From contig NZ_CALJPG010000010.1 of assembly GCF_937980635.1 (NCBI RefSeq), forward strand, positions 74,844 through 138,843: a stretch of 64,000 bases of DNA, given 5' to 3'. The position numbers and the translations under genes were made by a program. The notes below the pieces were generated by a model. The model was given only the letters and a program-made list of their open reading frames with translations. It ran no database searches and was not told the DNA's origin. Source of the DNA: an uncultured Campylobacter sp. Its GTDB lineage: Bacteria; Campylobacterota; Campylobacteria; Campylobacterales; Campylobacteraceae. Shown piece by piece: positions 26,748 to 35,387 of this stretch (position 1 is the stretch's first letter; each line of letters begins with the position of its first letter).

Positions 26748-27617
26748 ATGGCTAAATTTAAAGAAATTTTATCCGACATCAACGAATTAATAGTTTTTAA
26801 ACACTCGGTTTTCGCGTTGCCGTTTATCTTTACGGCGATGATTACCGCGAGCAAGCTGCAAAGCGGCTCGGTATGGTTCGGCTGGAAGTTGCTTTTTTTG
26901 GGGATTTTATGTGCGGTAAGTGCGAGAAGTTTCGCAATGGCGCTAAATCGCTACTTAGACGAGGATATCGACCGCGCCAATCCGCGTTGCGCTTCGCGCC
27001 CTAGCGTGGACGGGCGGATCGGACGTGGGAATTTGCTGCTTTTCATCATCGCAAACGCGGTGGTTTTCATAGCGGTTTCGGCGTTTATAAATCCTTTGGC
27101 GCTTAAGCTTTCAGTACCTATTTTAGCGGCATTGGGTGGGTATTCGTATTTTAAGCGCTTTAGCGAGACTGCGCATTTGATGCTCGGCTTTTGCTTAGGG
27201 CTTGCGCCGATTGCGGGAGCGATCGCCGTTAGCGGCGGAATTCCGCTATGGTCGGTGCTGCTGTGCTTTGGAGTAGTATTTTGGGTAGGCGGCTTTGACG
27301 TGTTGTATTCGCTTCAAGATATGGAATTTGACCGCACGGCTGGGCTTTACAGCATCCCTGCGCTTTACGGCAGGGAAGCTTCGATGTTTATCTCCAAAAT
27401 TTTTCACGCCGTGGCGGTGCTTTTTTGGCTACTGTTTTGCGCGGCGGCAAATTTAGGCTTTTTTGCCTATCTGGGCGTGGCTGCGTGCGCGACGATTTTG
27501 TACTTCGAGCATAAGATCGTACGTAGTGATTTTAGTAAGATCGATCGCGCCTTTTTTACGCTCAACGGTTACTTGGGCATTGCGTTTTTCGCTTTTGTTT
27601 TTGTAAATTTATTTTAA
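26748..27617 (+). CDS. mqnP: UbiA-family prenyltransferase, probably MqnP
   Basis: A 289-residue integral membrane prenyltransferase of the UbiA family. The first aspartate-rich motif is NRYLDEDIDRANPR at about residues 66-79; the second is DVLYSLQDMEFDRTAGLYSI. In Campylobacterota, which make menaquinone by the futalosine route, this protein is the MqnP-type prenyltransferase rather than a ubiquinone enzyme; that assignment is by taxon. ATG 26748 follows a GGGGC-type site. The next gene begins nine bases downstream and is probably co-transcribed. Confidence 0.85.
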   Translation: MAKFKEILSDINELIVFKHSVFALPFIFTAMITASKLQSGSVWFGWKLLFLGILCAVSARSFAMALNRYLDEDIDRANPRCASRPSVDGRIGRGNLLLFIIANAVVFIAVSAFINPLALKLSVPILAALGGYSYFKRFSETAHLMLGFCLGLAPIAGAIAVSGGIPLWSVLLCFGVVFWVGGFDVLYSLQDMEFDRTAGLYSIPALYGREASMFISKIFHAVAVLFWLLFCAAANLGFFAYLGVAACATILYFEHKIVRSDFSKIDRAFFTLNGYLGIAFFAFVFVNLF

Positions 27618-27626
27618 GGAACCCCT

Positions 27627-27986
27627 ATGGATCTTAACACTATCATCATTTTAGGACTTTGCGTCGTTATATTTTTGATGTTTTTCGTCATATATTTTAA
27701 GGATAAGCAAGCGGATAAAAAATTCGAGCGCTTCGATCAGGTGCTAACCGACGCTATGCAAGAAAACTATCTGCTTAAAAAGAAGGTCGAGGAGCTAAAA
27801 GAGATGATCGATTCGGGCGGTAAAGTCGCTCCTAATATCGATATAAACGCGATCGCCGACGTAATCGACGAGACGATAGAGCAGAGACTAGACGTAGTGC
27901 CTACGATGATCGACGAGCGGGTAGAAAAGCAGATCAGACCGCTTCTGGATCAGCTTAAAGAGCTCATCGGCTCGGTAAGAAAATAG
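27627..27986 (+). CDS. hypothetical membrane-anchored coiled-coil protein
   Basis: A 119-residue protein with one N-terminal membrane helix (about residues 5-23, IIILGLCVVIFLMFFVIYF) followed by a charged region that looks like a coiled coil (residues 25-62, FDQVLTDAMQENYLLKKKVE) and a helical acidic C-terminus with DVIDETIEQRLDVVPTMIDE. It is directly behind mqnP with AAGGAAC as ribosome site. A hypothetical of this kind occurs at the same place in C. jejuni as I remember. Function unknown. Confidence 0.8.
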   Translation: MDLNTIIILGLCVVIFLMFFVIYFKDKQADKKFERFDQVLTDAMQENYLLKKKVEELKEMIDSGGKVAPNIDINAIADVIDETIEQRLDVVPTMIDERVEKQIRPLLDQLKELIGSVRK

Positions 27987-28033
27987 CCAGAGCAATATAA
28001 AAATAAAATTTTGCAAAATCGCTTTGTTTTTTA

Positions 28034-28039
28034 TATAAT
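28034..28039 (+). promoter_or_regulatory. -10 box of moaA operon
   Basis: A perfect TATAAT preceded by TTTGTTTTTTA lies 28 bases before the moaA ATG at 28067. It likely drives moaA, queE, queD and the small lipoprotein gene, which are tightly packed. Confidence 0.6.
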
Positions 28040-28066
28040 CGCCGCAAATTGATATTAAGGCAAAAT

Positions 28067-29032
28067 ATGCTAATTGATAAATTTGGACGAACGATCGATT
28101 ATTTGCGCATTTCAGTTACGCAGCGGTGTAATTTCAGATGCAGATATTGCATGCCTGCTACGCCGTTTAACTGGGTGCCGCGAGAGAATATTTTAAGCTT
28201 TGAGGAGATGTTTTTATTCGTCAAGGTTGCGATCGACGGCGGCGTAAAAAAGATCCGTATAACCGGCGGCGAACCGCTGGTGCGAAAGGGGATCGAAGAT
28301 TTTATAAAGATGATCGCGGATTATGCCCCGGACATCGATCTTGCGCTTACTACCAACGGATATTATCTCAAAAACTACGCGCGCGCCTTGAAAAATGCGG
28401 GGCTAAAGCGCATCAATATGTCGCTTGACTCTCTGCGTCCGGAGCGGGCTAAATTTATAGCTCAGCGCGGAGTGCTTTATAACGTATTAGAAGGCCTTGA
28501 CGCCGCGCTTGAAGCGGGACTAAAGGTCAAGCTAAACACTGTCGCGCTAAAAGGCATCAACGACGACGAGCTTATTTATTTGCTGGAATTTGCCCGCGAG
28601 AAGGATTGTCAGATCCGCTTCATAGAATTTATGGAAAACACCCATGCCGGCGACCTTACAGGCTTAAAATCAAACGAAATTTTAGATATTTTAAGGCGTA
28701 AATTTATCTTTACCGCTCTGCCGAAATCGCAAAGCTCGCCCGCGTCGCTTTACGCGCTCGGGGACGGCTACACCTTCGGTATCATCGATCCGCACAAGCA
28801 CGATTTTTGCGAGAGCTGCAACCGCATCAGACTAAGCGCCGAGGGGCTTTTGATCCCGTGTCTTTACTTCGAGGACGCGCTAAGTATCAAAAAGGCGGTC
28901 AAAGAGGGCGACATCGCCGCAGCCGCCGAAATTTTGGCTAAAATTTTAGCGAATAAGCCCGAAAAAAATCGTTGGCAAACTGACGCTTCGAATGAAATTT
29001 CAAGCCGCGCATTTTACGAGACGGGCGGATGA
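28067..29032 (+). CDS. moaA: GTP 3',8-cyclase MoaA
   Basis: Radical SAM enzyme that converts GTP to the first intermediate of molybdopterin synthesis, cytoplasmic, 321 residues. The N-terminal cluster ligands are Cys21, Cys25 and Cys28 (CNFRCRYC). The C-terminal cluster is in [18 protein letters not shown]. The protein ends in the functionally important Gly-Gly (YETGG). ATG 28067 has AAGGC upstream; a TTG 18 bases earlier is less likely. Overlaps queE by four bases. The mod genes elsewhere in the window supply the metal for the same cofactor. Confidence 0.96.
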   Translation: MLIDKFGRTIDYLRISVTQRCNFRCRYCMPATPFNWVPRENILSFEEMFLFVKVAIDGGVKKIRITGGEPLVRKGIEDFIKMIADYAPDIDLALTTNGYYLKNYARALKNAGLKRINMSLDSLRPERAKFIAQRGVLYNVLEGLDAALEAGLKVKLNTVALKGINDDELIYLLEFAREKDCQIRFIEFMENTHAGDLTGLKSNEILDILRRKFIFTALPKSQSSPASLYALGDGYTFGIIDPHKHDFCESCNRIRLSAEGLLIPCLYFEDALSIKKAVKEGDIAAAAEILAKILANKPEKNRWQTDASNEISSRAFYETGG

Positions 29033-29991
29033 GGCTTGTTGAGAGCTTTTTAAGTATCCAAGGCGAGGGCAAATACGCAGGCAGGCTCGCATTTTTCTTT
29101 CGCTTTGCGGGCTGCAATCTGCGCTGTGCGGGCTTCGGCAGTACGCGTATTTCGCCAAAGACCGGCGAGATCTTGCACGGCTGTGATACGATCCGCGCGG
29201 TTTTTACAAAACACTTCGAGCATGAAGAAATTTTAAATTTAGCGCAGCTTTTAAATAAAATTCCAAATTTATCCGATCTCTCTTACTCCGCACCTGCGCG
29301 CCCTGTACCAGGTTTTTGCGGCGCAGAGTCTTTTTCCGAAAGCGATACGTTAAATTCCGCCGCGCAAACGCCTCCCTGCCTAAACGGTAACGCAGAAAAA
29401 TCTTTAAATTTAACGAGCGAAAATTCTTTAAATTTCGCGGCGCAAAATTCTTCAAATTTAAATCCGCAAAGCTCCGTCTTGCCGCGGAGCGCTAAGCTTT
29501 ATCAAAAGCCGATCGTCGTTATTACCGGCGGCGAGCCGCTACTGCACCATAAAGAGGCGCTATTTTACGAGTTCGTCTGCGAGCTGCTAGCACGCGGATA
29601 CGCGGTGCATTTCGAAACCAACGGCACGATTTTAGTGGATTTTGAAAATTTTCCCGCCTACAAAAACTGCGTCTTTGCGATATCTCCTAAGCTCTCAAAC
29701 TCCGCCGAGCCGCGTGAACGCAGGCTGAGTTTCGCCGCGCTACGAAGCTTAAAACAAAACGCAAAGGATAGCTTTTACAAGTTCGTGATCTCGCCAGAAT
29801 TTGACGCGCAGCCTGAGATCGCTGAAATTTTAGCGGCGTGCGGCGGCGAAGTTTATTGTATGCCGTGCGGTGCAGATCGTCGCGAGCTGGAAAGCGCCGC
29901 GCAATTTTGCGTGGATTTTTGCCTAAAAAACGGCTATAATTACTCCGATCGCCTGCACATTAGAATTTGGGGCGAGAAGGACGGGGTATGA
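29029..29991 (+). CDS. queE: 7-carboxy-7-deazaguanine synthase QueE, with insertion
   Basis: Radical SAM enzyme of the queuosine pathway, 320 residues. [20 protein letters not shown] leads to the cluster loop: Cys29 and Cys33 (GCNLRC) and then Cys52 (HGCDT). The third ligand is thus 18 residues away instead of two, a long-loop form also seen in Campylobacter. After residue 80 there is an extra low-complexity stretch of about 75 residues (for example [18 protein letters not shown]) before the conserved [11 protein letters not shown]. Radical SAM core otherwise complete, with YCMPCGADR. Its stop overlaps the queD start (ATGA). Confidence 0.9.
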   Translation: MRLVESFLSIQGEGKYAGRLAFFFRFAGCNLRCAGFGSTRISPKTGEILHGCDTIRAVFTKHFEHEEILNLAQLLNKIPNLSDLSYSAPARPVPGFCGAESFSESDTLNSAAQTPPCLNGNAEKSLNLTSENSLNFAAQNSSNLNPQSSVLPRSAKLYQKPIVVITGGEPLLHHKEALFYEFVCELLARGYAVHFETNGTILVDFENFPAYKNCVFAISPKLSNSAEPRERRLSFAALRSLKQNAKDSFYKFVISPEFDAQPEIAEILAACGGEVYCMPCGADRRELESAAQFCVDFCLKNGYNYSDRLHIRIWGEKDGV

Positions 29992-30569
29992 TAATCAGGA
30001 AATTATACGAATTCGAAAACGCTCACATCGTGCGCCTGTGCGGCTCTAAGCGGTGTCGCACGAGCATCCACGGCCACTCCTACAAATGCGAAATTTTGCT
30101 TAGCTCAAATTTTTTGGATGAAGCGGGGATGGTATATGATTTCGGCTACATGAAGCTCGGTATTCGCGAGCTTATCGATAGTTTCGACCACGCTACGACG
30201 ATCTATGCGCGCGATGATGCGGGCTATATCGCGGATCTAAAAAAACACAGCGCGCGCTGGGTGCAGATACCGCTAAATCCGAGCGCGGAGCAGTTTTGTA
30301 GAATTTTTTTCGTTCTAATTGACCGACTTTTGAGCTTAACTCAGATGCAAAACGGCGAGCGCGAAGTAAAGCTTCACAGCGTCATCGTGCACGAAACGGC
30401 CACCGGCTACGCGCAGTGCTTCCGCGAGGATGCTTACAACGCGCAGATGGGCGAGATCGCGCTGGATGAGATAGAATTTTCGCCCGCCGTGCGCGAGGAG
30501 TGGAGGCAGCCGGAGCTTTGGCAAAAGCTGCTGCGCGGCGAAAAAATCATCTATCCAAAGGACTGCTGA
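29988..30569 (+). CDS. queD: 6-carboxytetrahydropterin synthase QueD
   Basis: Makes 6-carboxy-tetrahydropterin, the substrate of QueE, from dihydroneopterin triphosphate. 193 residues, longer than the 120-residue minimal form because of a C-terminal extension, as in Campylobacter. Zinc histidines are visible in YEFENAHIV and SIHGHSYKCE; the catalytic cysteine and aspartate region is in RLCGSKRCRTS and SFDHAT. ATG 29988 in the ATGA overlap is chosen. The stop overlaps the following lipoprotein start by one base. Confidence 0.92.
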   Translation: MIIRKLYEFENAHIVRLCGSKRCRTSIHGHSYKCEILLSSNFLDEAGMVYDFGYMKLGIRELIDSFDHATTIYARDDAGYIADLKKHSARWVQIPLNPSAEQFCRIFFVLIDRLLSLTQMQNGEREVKLHSVIVHETATGYAQCFREDAYNAQMGEIALDEIEFSPAVREEWRQPELWQKLLRGEKIIYPKDC

Positions 30570-30790
30570 TGAGAAATTTCTTTAAATTTGGCGCGGGGTT
30601 TGTGCGCGTTTTTGCCGCGTGCGCGATCTTTGTCTGCGCGCTTGCTTTGGGCGGTTGCGACGATGAGAAAAAGGACACCTTGCAAAAGCCGCCGGTGGAT
30701 AGCGAGGTGCCAAAGGACGTGCCTATCGCGCCTAGCGAGCCCAAAGTCGATATAAATGCCGATATGCCGCCGCTTCCGGTGACCGAATAG
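30569..30790 (+). CDS. small lipoprotein
   Basis: A 73-residue lipoprotein: a hydrophobic signal ends in the lipobox LGGC with Cys30, followed by a short acidic and proline-rich segment (PPVDSEVPKDVPIAPSEP). It is one base overlapping with queD, so co-transcribed. A small lipoprotein follows the pterin synthase in C. jejuni too. Function unknown. Confidence 0.75.
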   Translation: MRNFFKFGAGFVRVFAACAIFVCALALGGCDDEKKDTLQKPPVDSEVPKDVPIAPSEPKVDINADMPPLPVTE

Positions 30791-31164
30791 GACGGAGCTT
30801 TGAAAAATCGGCGGCTAAATTTGAAAATTTTTAAAATTTGTGTTGTTTGTATGCGGCGCGCAAGCGCGATTTTAGTATCTTTTTTGCCCGTGCGATCTAC
30901 GCAGATAAATTTTAAATTTTATAAAGCTTTATCTGCAAAATTTCATTCTTGGCACGAGAAATACGGCATGGAACCGCAATTAAAATATGCGCTAAATTTT
31001 AACGCAACAAATAGCCGCAGCCGCTTTGAAGAGTTTTTAAAATTTCAAAGGCGCGGAGCAGGTCTGCTTTATCTCGCGCTGAAAAAATTTGCGCTGAAAT
31101 TCGGTCGTTTCGGCTCTAGCCGCACAAAATTTTATACTGCAAATTTAACCCACTGGTGGAAGTG
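30791..31164. other. spacer with a doubtful open frame
   Basis: The 374 bases between the small lipoprotein and the next membrane protein hold one long frame from TTG 30800 to a TGA that overlaps the next ATG. Its translation is dominated by Lys, Phe, Leu and Asn from AAATTT motifs read in frame, has no domain or signal features, and looks like random reading of the intergenic motif. I treat the stretch as non-coding, with low certainty. Confidence 0.5.
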
Positions 31165-31647
31165 ATGGATTATCTGTATCAAAGCGCCCTGGGTTTTCAT
31201 AAGTTTTTCGCGCTAGCTGCGGCGATTTTAACGATAATTTATCTGATTTTTACCCAGCTTAAGATCGATGTGGCAGCGGAATTTCGCCCTCGCAGCGAGG
31301 CTTTAAATTCCGCCGCCTCCACGCCGCAAGCTGAAAATTTAAAGCAAAAGAGCAGATCTGGGCTTAGATTTCTTAGGCGCATCAGGCTGTTTTTGCCGAC
31401 CTATTATTCGTGTATCGCGGCGCTGATAATTAGCGGAAGCGTGATGCTACCGGTGTTGCGCTTCGATTTGAGCTTTAGAATTTACTTCATGGCGGCCGCA
31501 GCGCTAGCGATGATCATACTTAGCGCGGCGTCGTACAAGCGGCTAAAAATCGCGTATCTGAGCCAAAACTTTGCGCCGTATCAGCGCAAAATGCGGGTGA
31601 TTTTGGGGCTAAGCTTAGTGATAATTTTGATAGCGAGTGTTATTTGA
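31165..31647 (+). CDS. small integral membrane protein
   Basis: A 160-residue protein with four hydrophobic helices (about 12-31, 77-96, 104-121 and 139-158). Between helices one and two is a polar stretch of about 35 residues (RSEALNSAASTPQAENLKQK) that resembles the low-complexity insertions seen elsewhere in the window. The stop overlaps the rsmE start (TGATG), so the two are coupled. It matches the position of a predicted membrane protein beside rsmE in C. jejuni. Function unknown. Confidence 0.8.
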   Translation: MDYLYQSALGFHKFFALAAAILTIIYLIFTQLKIDVAAEFRPRSEALNSAASTPQAENLKQKSRSGLRFLRRIRLFLPTYYSCIAALIISGSVMLPVLRFDLSFRIYFMAAAALAMIILSAASYKRLKIAYLSQNFAPYQRKMRVILGLSLVIILIASVI

Positions 31648-32303
31648 TGGTATATTTTTACGATAAGCTTGCAGGCGAACAGAGCCTGATTTTGCAGAAT
31701 GATCAGTTTTTGCACCTAAAGGCTAGGAGAGCAAGGGCGGGCGAACGCATAGACGTGCGCAACCTAAAGGACGGGGCGAGTTATCTATATGAGATCGCCG
31801 AAATTTCGCGCAAAGGCGCGGCTTTGAATTTAGTTTTTAAAAGCTCCGTTTTTACGCCGCCGCACGATTTTTGCGTCGCTTGGGCAGTCGTCGAGAGCGC
31901 CGTGATCGAAAAGAGCCTGCCTGCGCTAAACGAGATGGGCGTCGGGCGGCTTGTTTTGGTCTATGCCGATCTGTCGCAGAAAAACGTGCGGCTCGATCTG
32001 CAGAGGATGGAGCGGATTTTGATCAACTCATCTCAGCAATGCGGGCGAAATTCCATCATGCAGATCGAGGTTTTGGGCGGCTCGGACGAGCTCGCGCAAA
32101 GGTATGAAAACGTAAGCCTGATTGATTTTGGCGGCAAGAATATCGACATTTTTGGCGGCGATGAGGTCGCTTTCATCGGCCCGGAGGGTGGGTTTTCGCC
32201 GCGCGAAAGGGAGAAATTTAAAAACGCCTATGCGCTTAATAGCCCTTATATTTTGCGCTCAAACACCGCGCTGATCGCAACTTGCGCGAAGTTGATGTTT
32301 TAA
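31647..32303 (+). CDS. rsmE: 16S rRNA (uracil-1498-N3)-methyltransferase RsmE
   Basis: Methylates U1498 of 16S rRNA using S-adenosylmethionine. 218 residues: an N-terminal PUA-like domain (FLHLKARRARAGERIDVRN) and a SPOUT methyltransferase domain with the knot-forming FIGPEGGFSPREREKF and LRSNTALIA motifs near the C-terminus. ATG 31647 is used; the preceding TTG in frame is probably not the start. Last gene of its run. Confidence 0.93.
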   Translation: MVYFYDKLAGEQSLILQNDQFLHLKARRARAGERIDVRNLKDGASYLYEIAEISRKGAALNLVFKSSVFTPPHDFCVAWAVVESAVIEKSLPALNEMGVGRLVLVYADLSQKNVRLDLQRMERILINSSQQCGRNSIMQIEVLGGSDELAQRYENVSLIDFGGKNIDIFGGDEVAFIGPEGGFSPREREKFKNAYALNSPYILRSNTALIATCAKLMF

Positions 32304-32642
32304 GCGCTCGGCAAATTTTAAAATTTAAAAGTCGGGCGCTTAAAATTTTGGAATTTAAAATTTGCTCTGCGCGATCCGCTATGTTTATCGGCGGCTTGAC
32401 GCACTGTGCGTATTTGCCGCGGCGTATATTCGCGCGCTGTATTTTGCACGCCGCAGTAGGCCGCGGTGAAATAAAATTTTACCGACGAAGCGGACTAAAT
32501 TTTAAAATTTTCGCGTCCAAAAAGCTCGCTCGAAAGAAAATCCGCCGCTTCGCCGAGAGATTTTTAAAACCCTTTAAATTTGCTTTTTAGATAAAAAAGT
32601 TGTATAATCGCAACCTTTTAAAATCATCAAAAAGGATCAAAA
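32304..32642. other. intergenic region before rpmE
   Basis: Non-coding-looking DNA with about ten AAATTT-type motifs. The rpmE promoter lies at its right end. A 102-codon plus-strand frame here translates to low-complexity Lys/Phe-rich sequence and is not accepted. Confidence 0.6.
32603..32608 (+). promoter_or_regulatory. -10 box of rpmE
   Basis: TATAAT in GTTGTATAATCGC, 35 bases before the rpmE ATG, preceded by A/T-rich sequence. It likely drives rpmE and the directly adjoining rsmI. Confidence 0.6.
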
Positions 32643-32843
32643 ATGAAAAAAGATATCCATCCAAACTTTGTCGAAACGACCGTTACCTGCGCTTGCGGAA
32701 ACACTTTTAAAACGCGCTCGAACAAGGCCGAGATCCGCGTCGATATCTGCTCCAATTGCCATCCGTTTTTCACGGGCAGCGAGAAGATCGTAGATAGCGC
32801 GGGCCGCGTCGAGAAATTTAAGCAAAAATATGGAATGAAATAG
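32643..32843 (+). CDS. rpmE: ribosomal protein L31
   Basis: 66-residue large-subunit protein L31 of the zinc-binding (C+) type: Cys16, Cys18, Cys36 and Cys39 in TCACGNTF and [10 protein letters not shown]. The zinc-free paralogue used under zinc limitation lacks these cysteines and is not seen here. The AAAGGATC ribosome site is ideal. The stop TAG is immediately followed by the rsmI start. Confidence 0.97.
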   Translation: MKKDIHPNFVETTVTCACGNTFKTRSNKAEIRVDICSNCHPFFTGSEKIVDSAGRVEKFKQKYGMK

Positions 32844-33659
32844 TTGCTATATCTCATTCCTACGCCGATAGGAAATCTAAGCGATATCTCGAGCCGCGCG
32901 CTTGAGGTATTGCAAAGCTGCGAAATCCTAATCTGCGAGGATACGAGGGTTTCAAAAAAACTTCTAAACTTATTATCCGATAAATTTCAAATCTCATTTA
33001 AAATTTCACAGTTTTACTCTCTGCACACGCACAACGAAGCGGAGTTTTTCGCGAGCTTTAACGCGGCGCTTTTGCGCGAAAAAGCTTGCGCATACGTAAG
33101 CGACGCAGGCATGCCCTGCATCAGCGATCCTGGGATTGCGCTCGTAAAATTTGCGCAGCGAAGCGACGTGCCTTACGAGGTGCTTAGCGGCGCAAACGCT
33201 CTGCTGCTCGCAGCCGCCGCAAGCGGGCTAGTGGAGAAAGAATTTAGCTTTTTAGGCTTTTTGAATAATGACGGTGCGCAGCGCAAAGCTCAGATCCTAA
33301 ATTTAATGCAAAGCCCCTATCCGTGCGTACTCTATGAATCTCCCAAGCGCGTGGTAAAGCTAATAGAGCAGATCGCGGGGATCGATGCACAGCGTAAAAT
33401 TTTTGTGATCAAAGAAGCTACCAAAAAATTTGAAAAAAAATTTTTTGGTAGCGCCGCAGAGGTCCTGCTAGAGCTAAAAAGCGCAAATTTAAACGGCGAA
33501 TGGTGCGTCGTGATTGACGGCGCAGGCGAGAAAAGCTTTGAAAAAATCACGCAAGAAGATATTCTCTCGCTTGAGATCGCGCCGAAAATAAAAGCGAAAC
33601 TACTCTCAAAAATAAACGGCGAACCCGCCAAAGAAATATATAAAAATTTGATACGCTAA
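32844..33659 (+). CDS. rsmI: 16S rRNA 2'-O-ribose C1402 methyltransferase RsmI
   Basis: 271 residues, tetrapyrrole-methylase fold, methylates the ribose of C1402 in 16S rRNA. Motifs are LIPTPIGNLSDISSRALEVL at the N-terminus, CEDTRVSKKLL, and YVSDAGMPCISDPG. The start is TTG 32844, directly abutting the rpmE stop, which suggests translational coupling. The coding sequence contains a perfect 15-bp inverted repeat at 33417-33452, listed separately. Confidence 0.93.
   Translation: MLYLIPTPIGNLSDISSRALEVLQSCEILICEDTRVSKKLLNLLSDKFQISFKISQFYSLHTHNEAEFFASFNAALLREKACAYVSDAGMPCISDPGIALVKFAQRSDVPYEVLSGANALLLAAAASGLVEKEFSFLGFLNNDGAQRKAQILNLMQSPYPCVLYESPKRVVKLIEQIAGIDAQRKIFVIKEATKKFEKKFFGSAAEVLLELKSANLNGEWCVVIDGAGEKSFEKITQEDILSLEIAPKIKAKLLSKINGEPAKEIYKNLIR
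33417..33452. repeat. perfect 15-bp inverted repeat inside rsmI
   Basis: GCTACCAAAAAATTT (33417-33431) and AAATTTTTTGGTAGC (33438-33452) are exact reverse complements around the 6-base loop GAAAAA. The codons read ATKKFEKKFFGSA, a segment that is conserved in the family, so the hairpin may be a by-product of codon choice. Seen directly. Confidence 0.9.
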
Positions 33660-33694
33660 GTCATATTTTAACCGTTTTTCGCTAAAATCCCAAA

Positions 33695-34396
33695 ATGATT
33701 ATTTACGGCAAGCAGCTGTTTTTGCACCTTTTAAACCGGCATCCGCAGAAATTTATCCGCATCATCCTTGCCAAGGAGTGCGAGAAAGAAATTTTTAAAA
33801 ATATCGCCGCGACCGGCGTAAAGATTGAGCGCGCCGATGCAAAAAAAGCTCAAGCCCTCGCTCGCGGCGGCAACCATCAAGGCTTCTTAGCCGAGGTGGA
33901 GGAGTTTAGCTTCGGCGATCTAGCTAGCGTCAAAGACGATAAATTCGTGCCGATCCTTTATGGGCTTACCGACGTCGGAAACATCGGCGCGATAATGCGT
34001 AGCGCCTATGCTTTGGGCGCGGACAGCGTGATCGTCGTCGCAAATAATCTAAATATGGCGGGCGTAGTGCGCGCAAGCTCGGGCGCGGCGTATGAGCTAA
34101 ACGTCGTTAAGGCCGCAGACGGACTTAGCGTGCTAAACGAGCTTAAACAAAGCGGCTTTGAAATTTACGCCGCGAGTGCGGGCGGGACGAGCTTTAAGGA
34201 GTTAGGGCTCGGCGCGAAAAACGCACTCGTAATGGGGAAAGAAGAAGAGGGGATACCCGCTAGGGCGCTTAAAAAATGCGACCGCGCGGTATCAATAAAG
34301 ATGCGCGAAGGCTGGGACTCGCTTAATGTAAGCGCGGCATTTGCGATACTATGCGATGGAATTTTAAATGGAAGAAATAAAAGAGAAGTTAAATAA
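33695..34396 (+). CDS. rlmB: 23S rRNA (guanosine-2251-2'-O)-methyltransferase RlmB
   Basis: TrmH-family SPOUT methyltransferase, 233 residues. The N-terminal substrate-binding part is IIYGKQLFLHLLNRHP; the three SPOUT motifs are NIGAIMRSAYALG, MGKEEEGIPARAL and SLNVSAAFAI. This identifies the TrmH/RlmB group; RlmB is the usual assignment for its single short form here. Ends 29 bases inside the next gene. Confidence 0.88.
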   Translation: MIIYGKQLFLHLLNRHPQKFIRIILAKECEKEIFKNIAATGVKIERADAKKAQALARGGNHQGFLAEVEEFSFGDLASVKDDKFVPILYGLTDVGNIGAIMRSAYALGADSVIVVANNLNMAGVVRASSGAAYELNVVKAADGLSVLNELKQSGFEIYAASAGGTSFKELGLGAKNALVMGKEEEGIPARALKKCDRAVSIKMREGWDSLNVSAAFAILCDGILNGRNKREVK

Positions 34397-35387
34397 TACG
34401 GACGAGCAGGCGGAACAAACCGAGAAGCCGGAGCAAACGCAGCAACCAAAAAGCAGCGATCTAGATAAATTAAAATCTATGGATCTGATAGAGATAGCGC
34501 GCACGACGCGCATCAACGCGCAAAATTTAGAATACATCATCAACAAAGACTTCGAGAAGCTAGCAAATTTTAACGTGAAGGGCTACATTAAAATTTTAGA
34601 GCGCGAGTTCGGGCTGGATCTATCGGACTGGCTTAGCGAGTTTGAGGTCGCGAAGGAGAGCTTTGCGCCCGTTAAAAAGGCCAAAGTCGAGCAGGTTTAT
34701 GGTCAAAGAGTTAGCCCTAACAAAAGCGGCAGCGGTTGGCTTTTATGGCTGCTTGCGATGGTGCTAATCATAGGCGCAATCTTTTATTTCGGACTTTATA
34801 AAAGCTTCGGCGAGTTTTTGGGCTCGCTTTTATGGGAGCAAAACAAAACCACCTACTCGGACGCCCCGATTGTAAACAATACTCAAAAAAAGCTTGAAAA
34901 CATCGGTATCGACGTCGTTTCGCACAACGCTACAGATGAAAAATTCGCATTAAAGTCAGATGCCAATGCAACCGCTGCTGCGGATGAAAATTTAAGCTCG
35001 CTAAATGCGCTGGACCGCTCTATCAGGATCGAGCGCGCGAGCATTAAGACTGAGGAAAATTCTACCGACGAAAACGCTACTCAAAGCGCGCCCGTGCCTA
35101 GCAAAGATATCGTGCTTAGCCCGCGCGGTAAGATGTGGATCGGCATCATCGATCTAAAAAGTGGCAAGAAGCGCGAGATGGTCATTAATGCCCCTTACAT
35201 CGTCGCTTCGCAAGGAGATGAGGAGCTGCTAATCTCTACCGGTCATGGGATGTTTGAGCTTGGTAAAGCCGATGGCAACGTAACTTTCAGCGAAAGAAAC
35301 ACTCAAAAATTTCACGTCAAAGATGGCAATATTACTAAAATTTCAGCCGATGAGTTTCTGCGCCTAAACAAGGGCAAAAAGTGGTAA
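34368..35387 (+). CDS. RodZ-like helix-turn-helix membrane protein
   Basis: A 339-residue protein: a polar N-terminus (TEKPEQTQQPKSS), a helix-turn-helix domain at about residues 36-85 (DLIEIARTTRINAQNLEYII), one membrane helix at about 124-141 (WLLWLLAMVLIIGAIFYF), and a periplasmic region with a flexible linker before a C-terminal domain (about 245-330). That layout is the one of RodZ, which links MreB filaments to the cell-wall machinery. No MreB contact can be shown from this sequence. A homologue lies beside rlmB in C. jejuni as I recall. Overlaps rlmB by 29 bases. Confidence 0.75.
   Translation: MEEIKEKLNNTDEQAEQTEKPEQTQQPKSSDLDKLKSMDLIEIARTTRINAQNLEYIINKDFEKLANFNVKGYIKILEREFGLDLSDWLSEFEVAKESFAPVKKAKVEQVYGQRVSPNKSGSGWLLWLLAMVLIIGAIFYFGLYKSFGEFLGSLLWEQNKTTYSDAPIVNNTQKKLENIGIDVVSHNATDEKFALKSDANATAAADENLSSLNALDRSIRIERASIKTEENSTDENATQSAPVPSKDIVLSPRGKMWIGIIDLKSGKKREMVINAPYIVASQGDEELLISTGHGMFELGKADGNVTFSERNTQKFHVKDGNITKISADEFLRLNKGKKW

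Noticed and set aside
30800..31165. 121-codon frame between the small lipoprotein and the membrane protein
   Set aside because: TTG start with weak ribosome site; the translation is Lys/Phe/Leu/Asn-rich from AAATTT motifs in frame. The TGATG overlap with the next gene is suggestive, so it is rejected with low certainty.
32282..32590. 102-codon frame after rsmE
   Set aside because: Starts inside rsmE and reads through motif-rich spacer into the rpmE promoter region; no features.
33417..33452. Transcription terminator inside rsmI
   Set aside because: The hairpin lies in the middle of an intact conserved gene with essential sequence after it; called a repeat instead.
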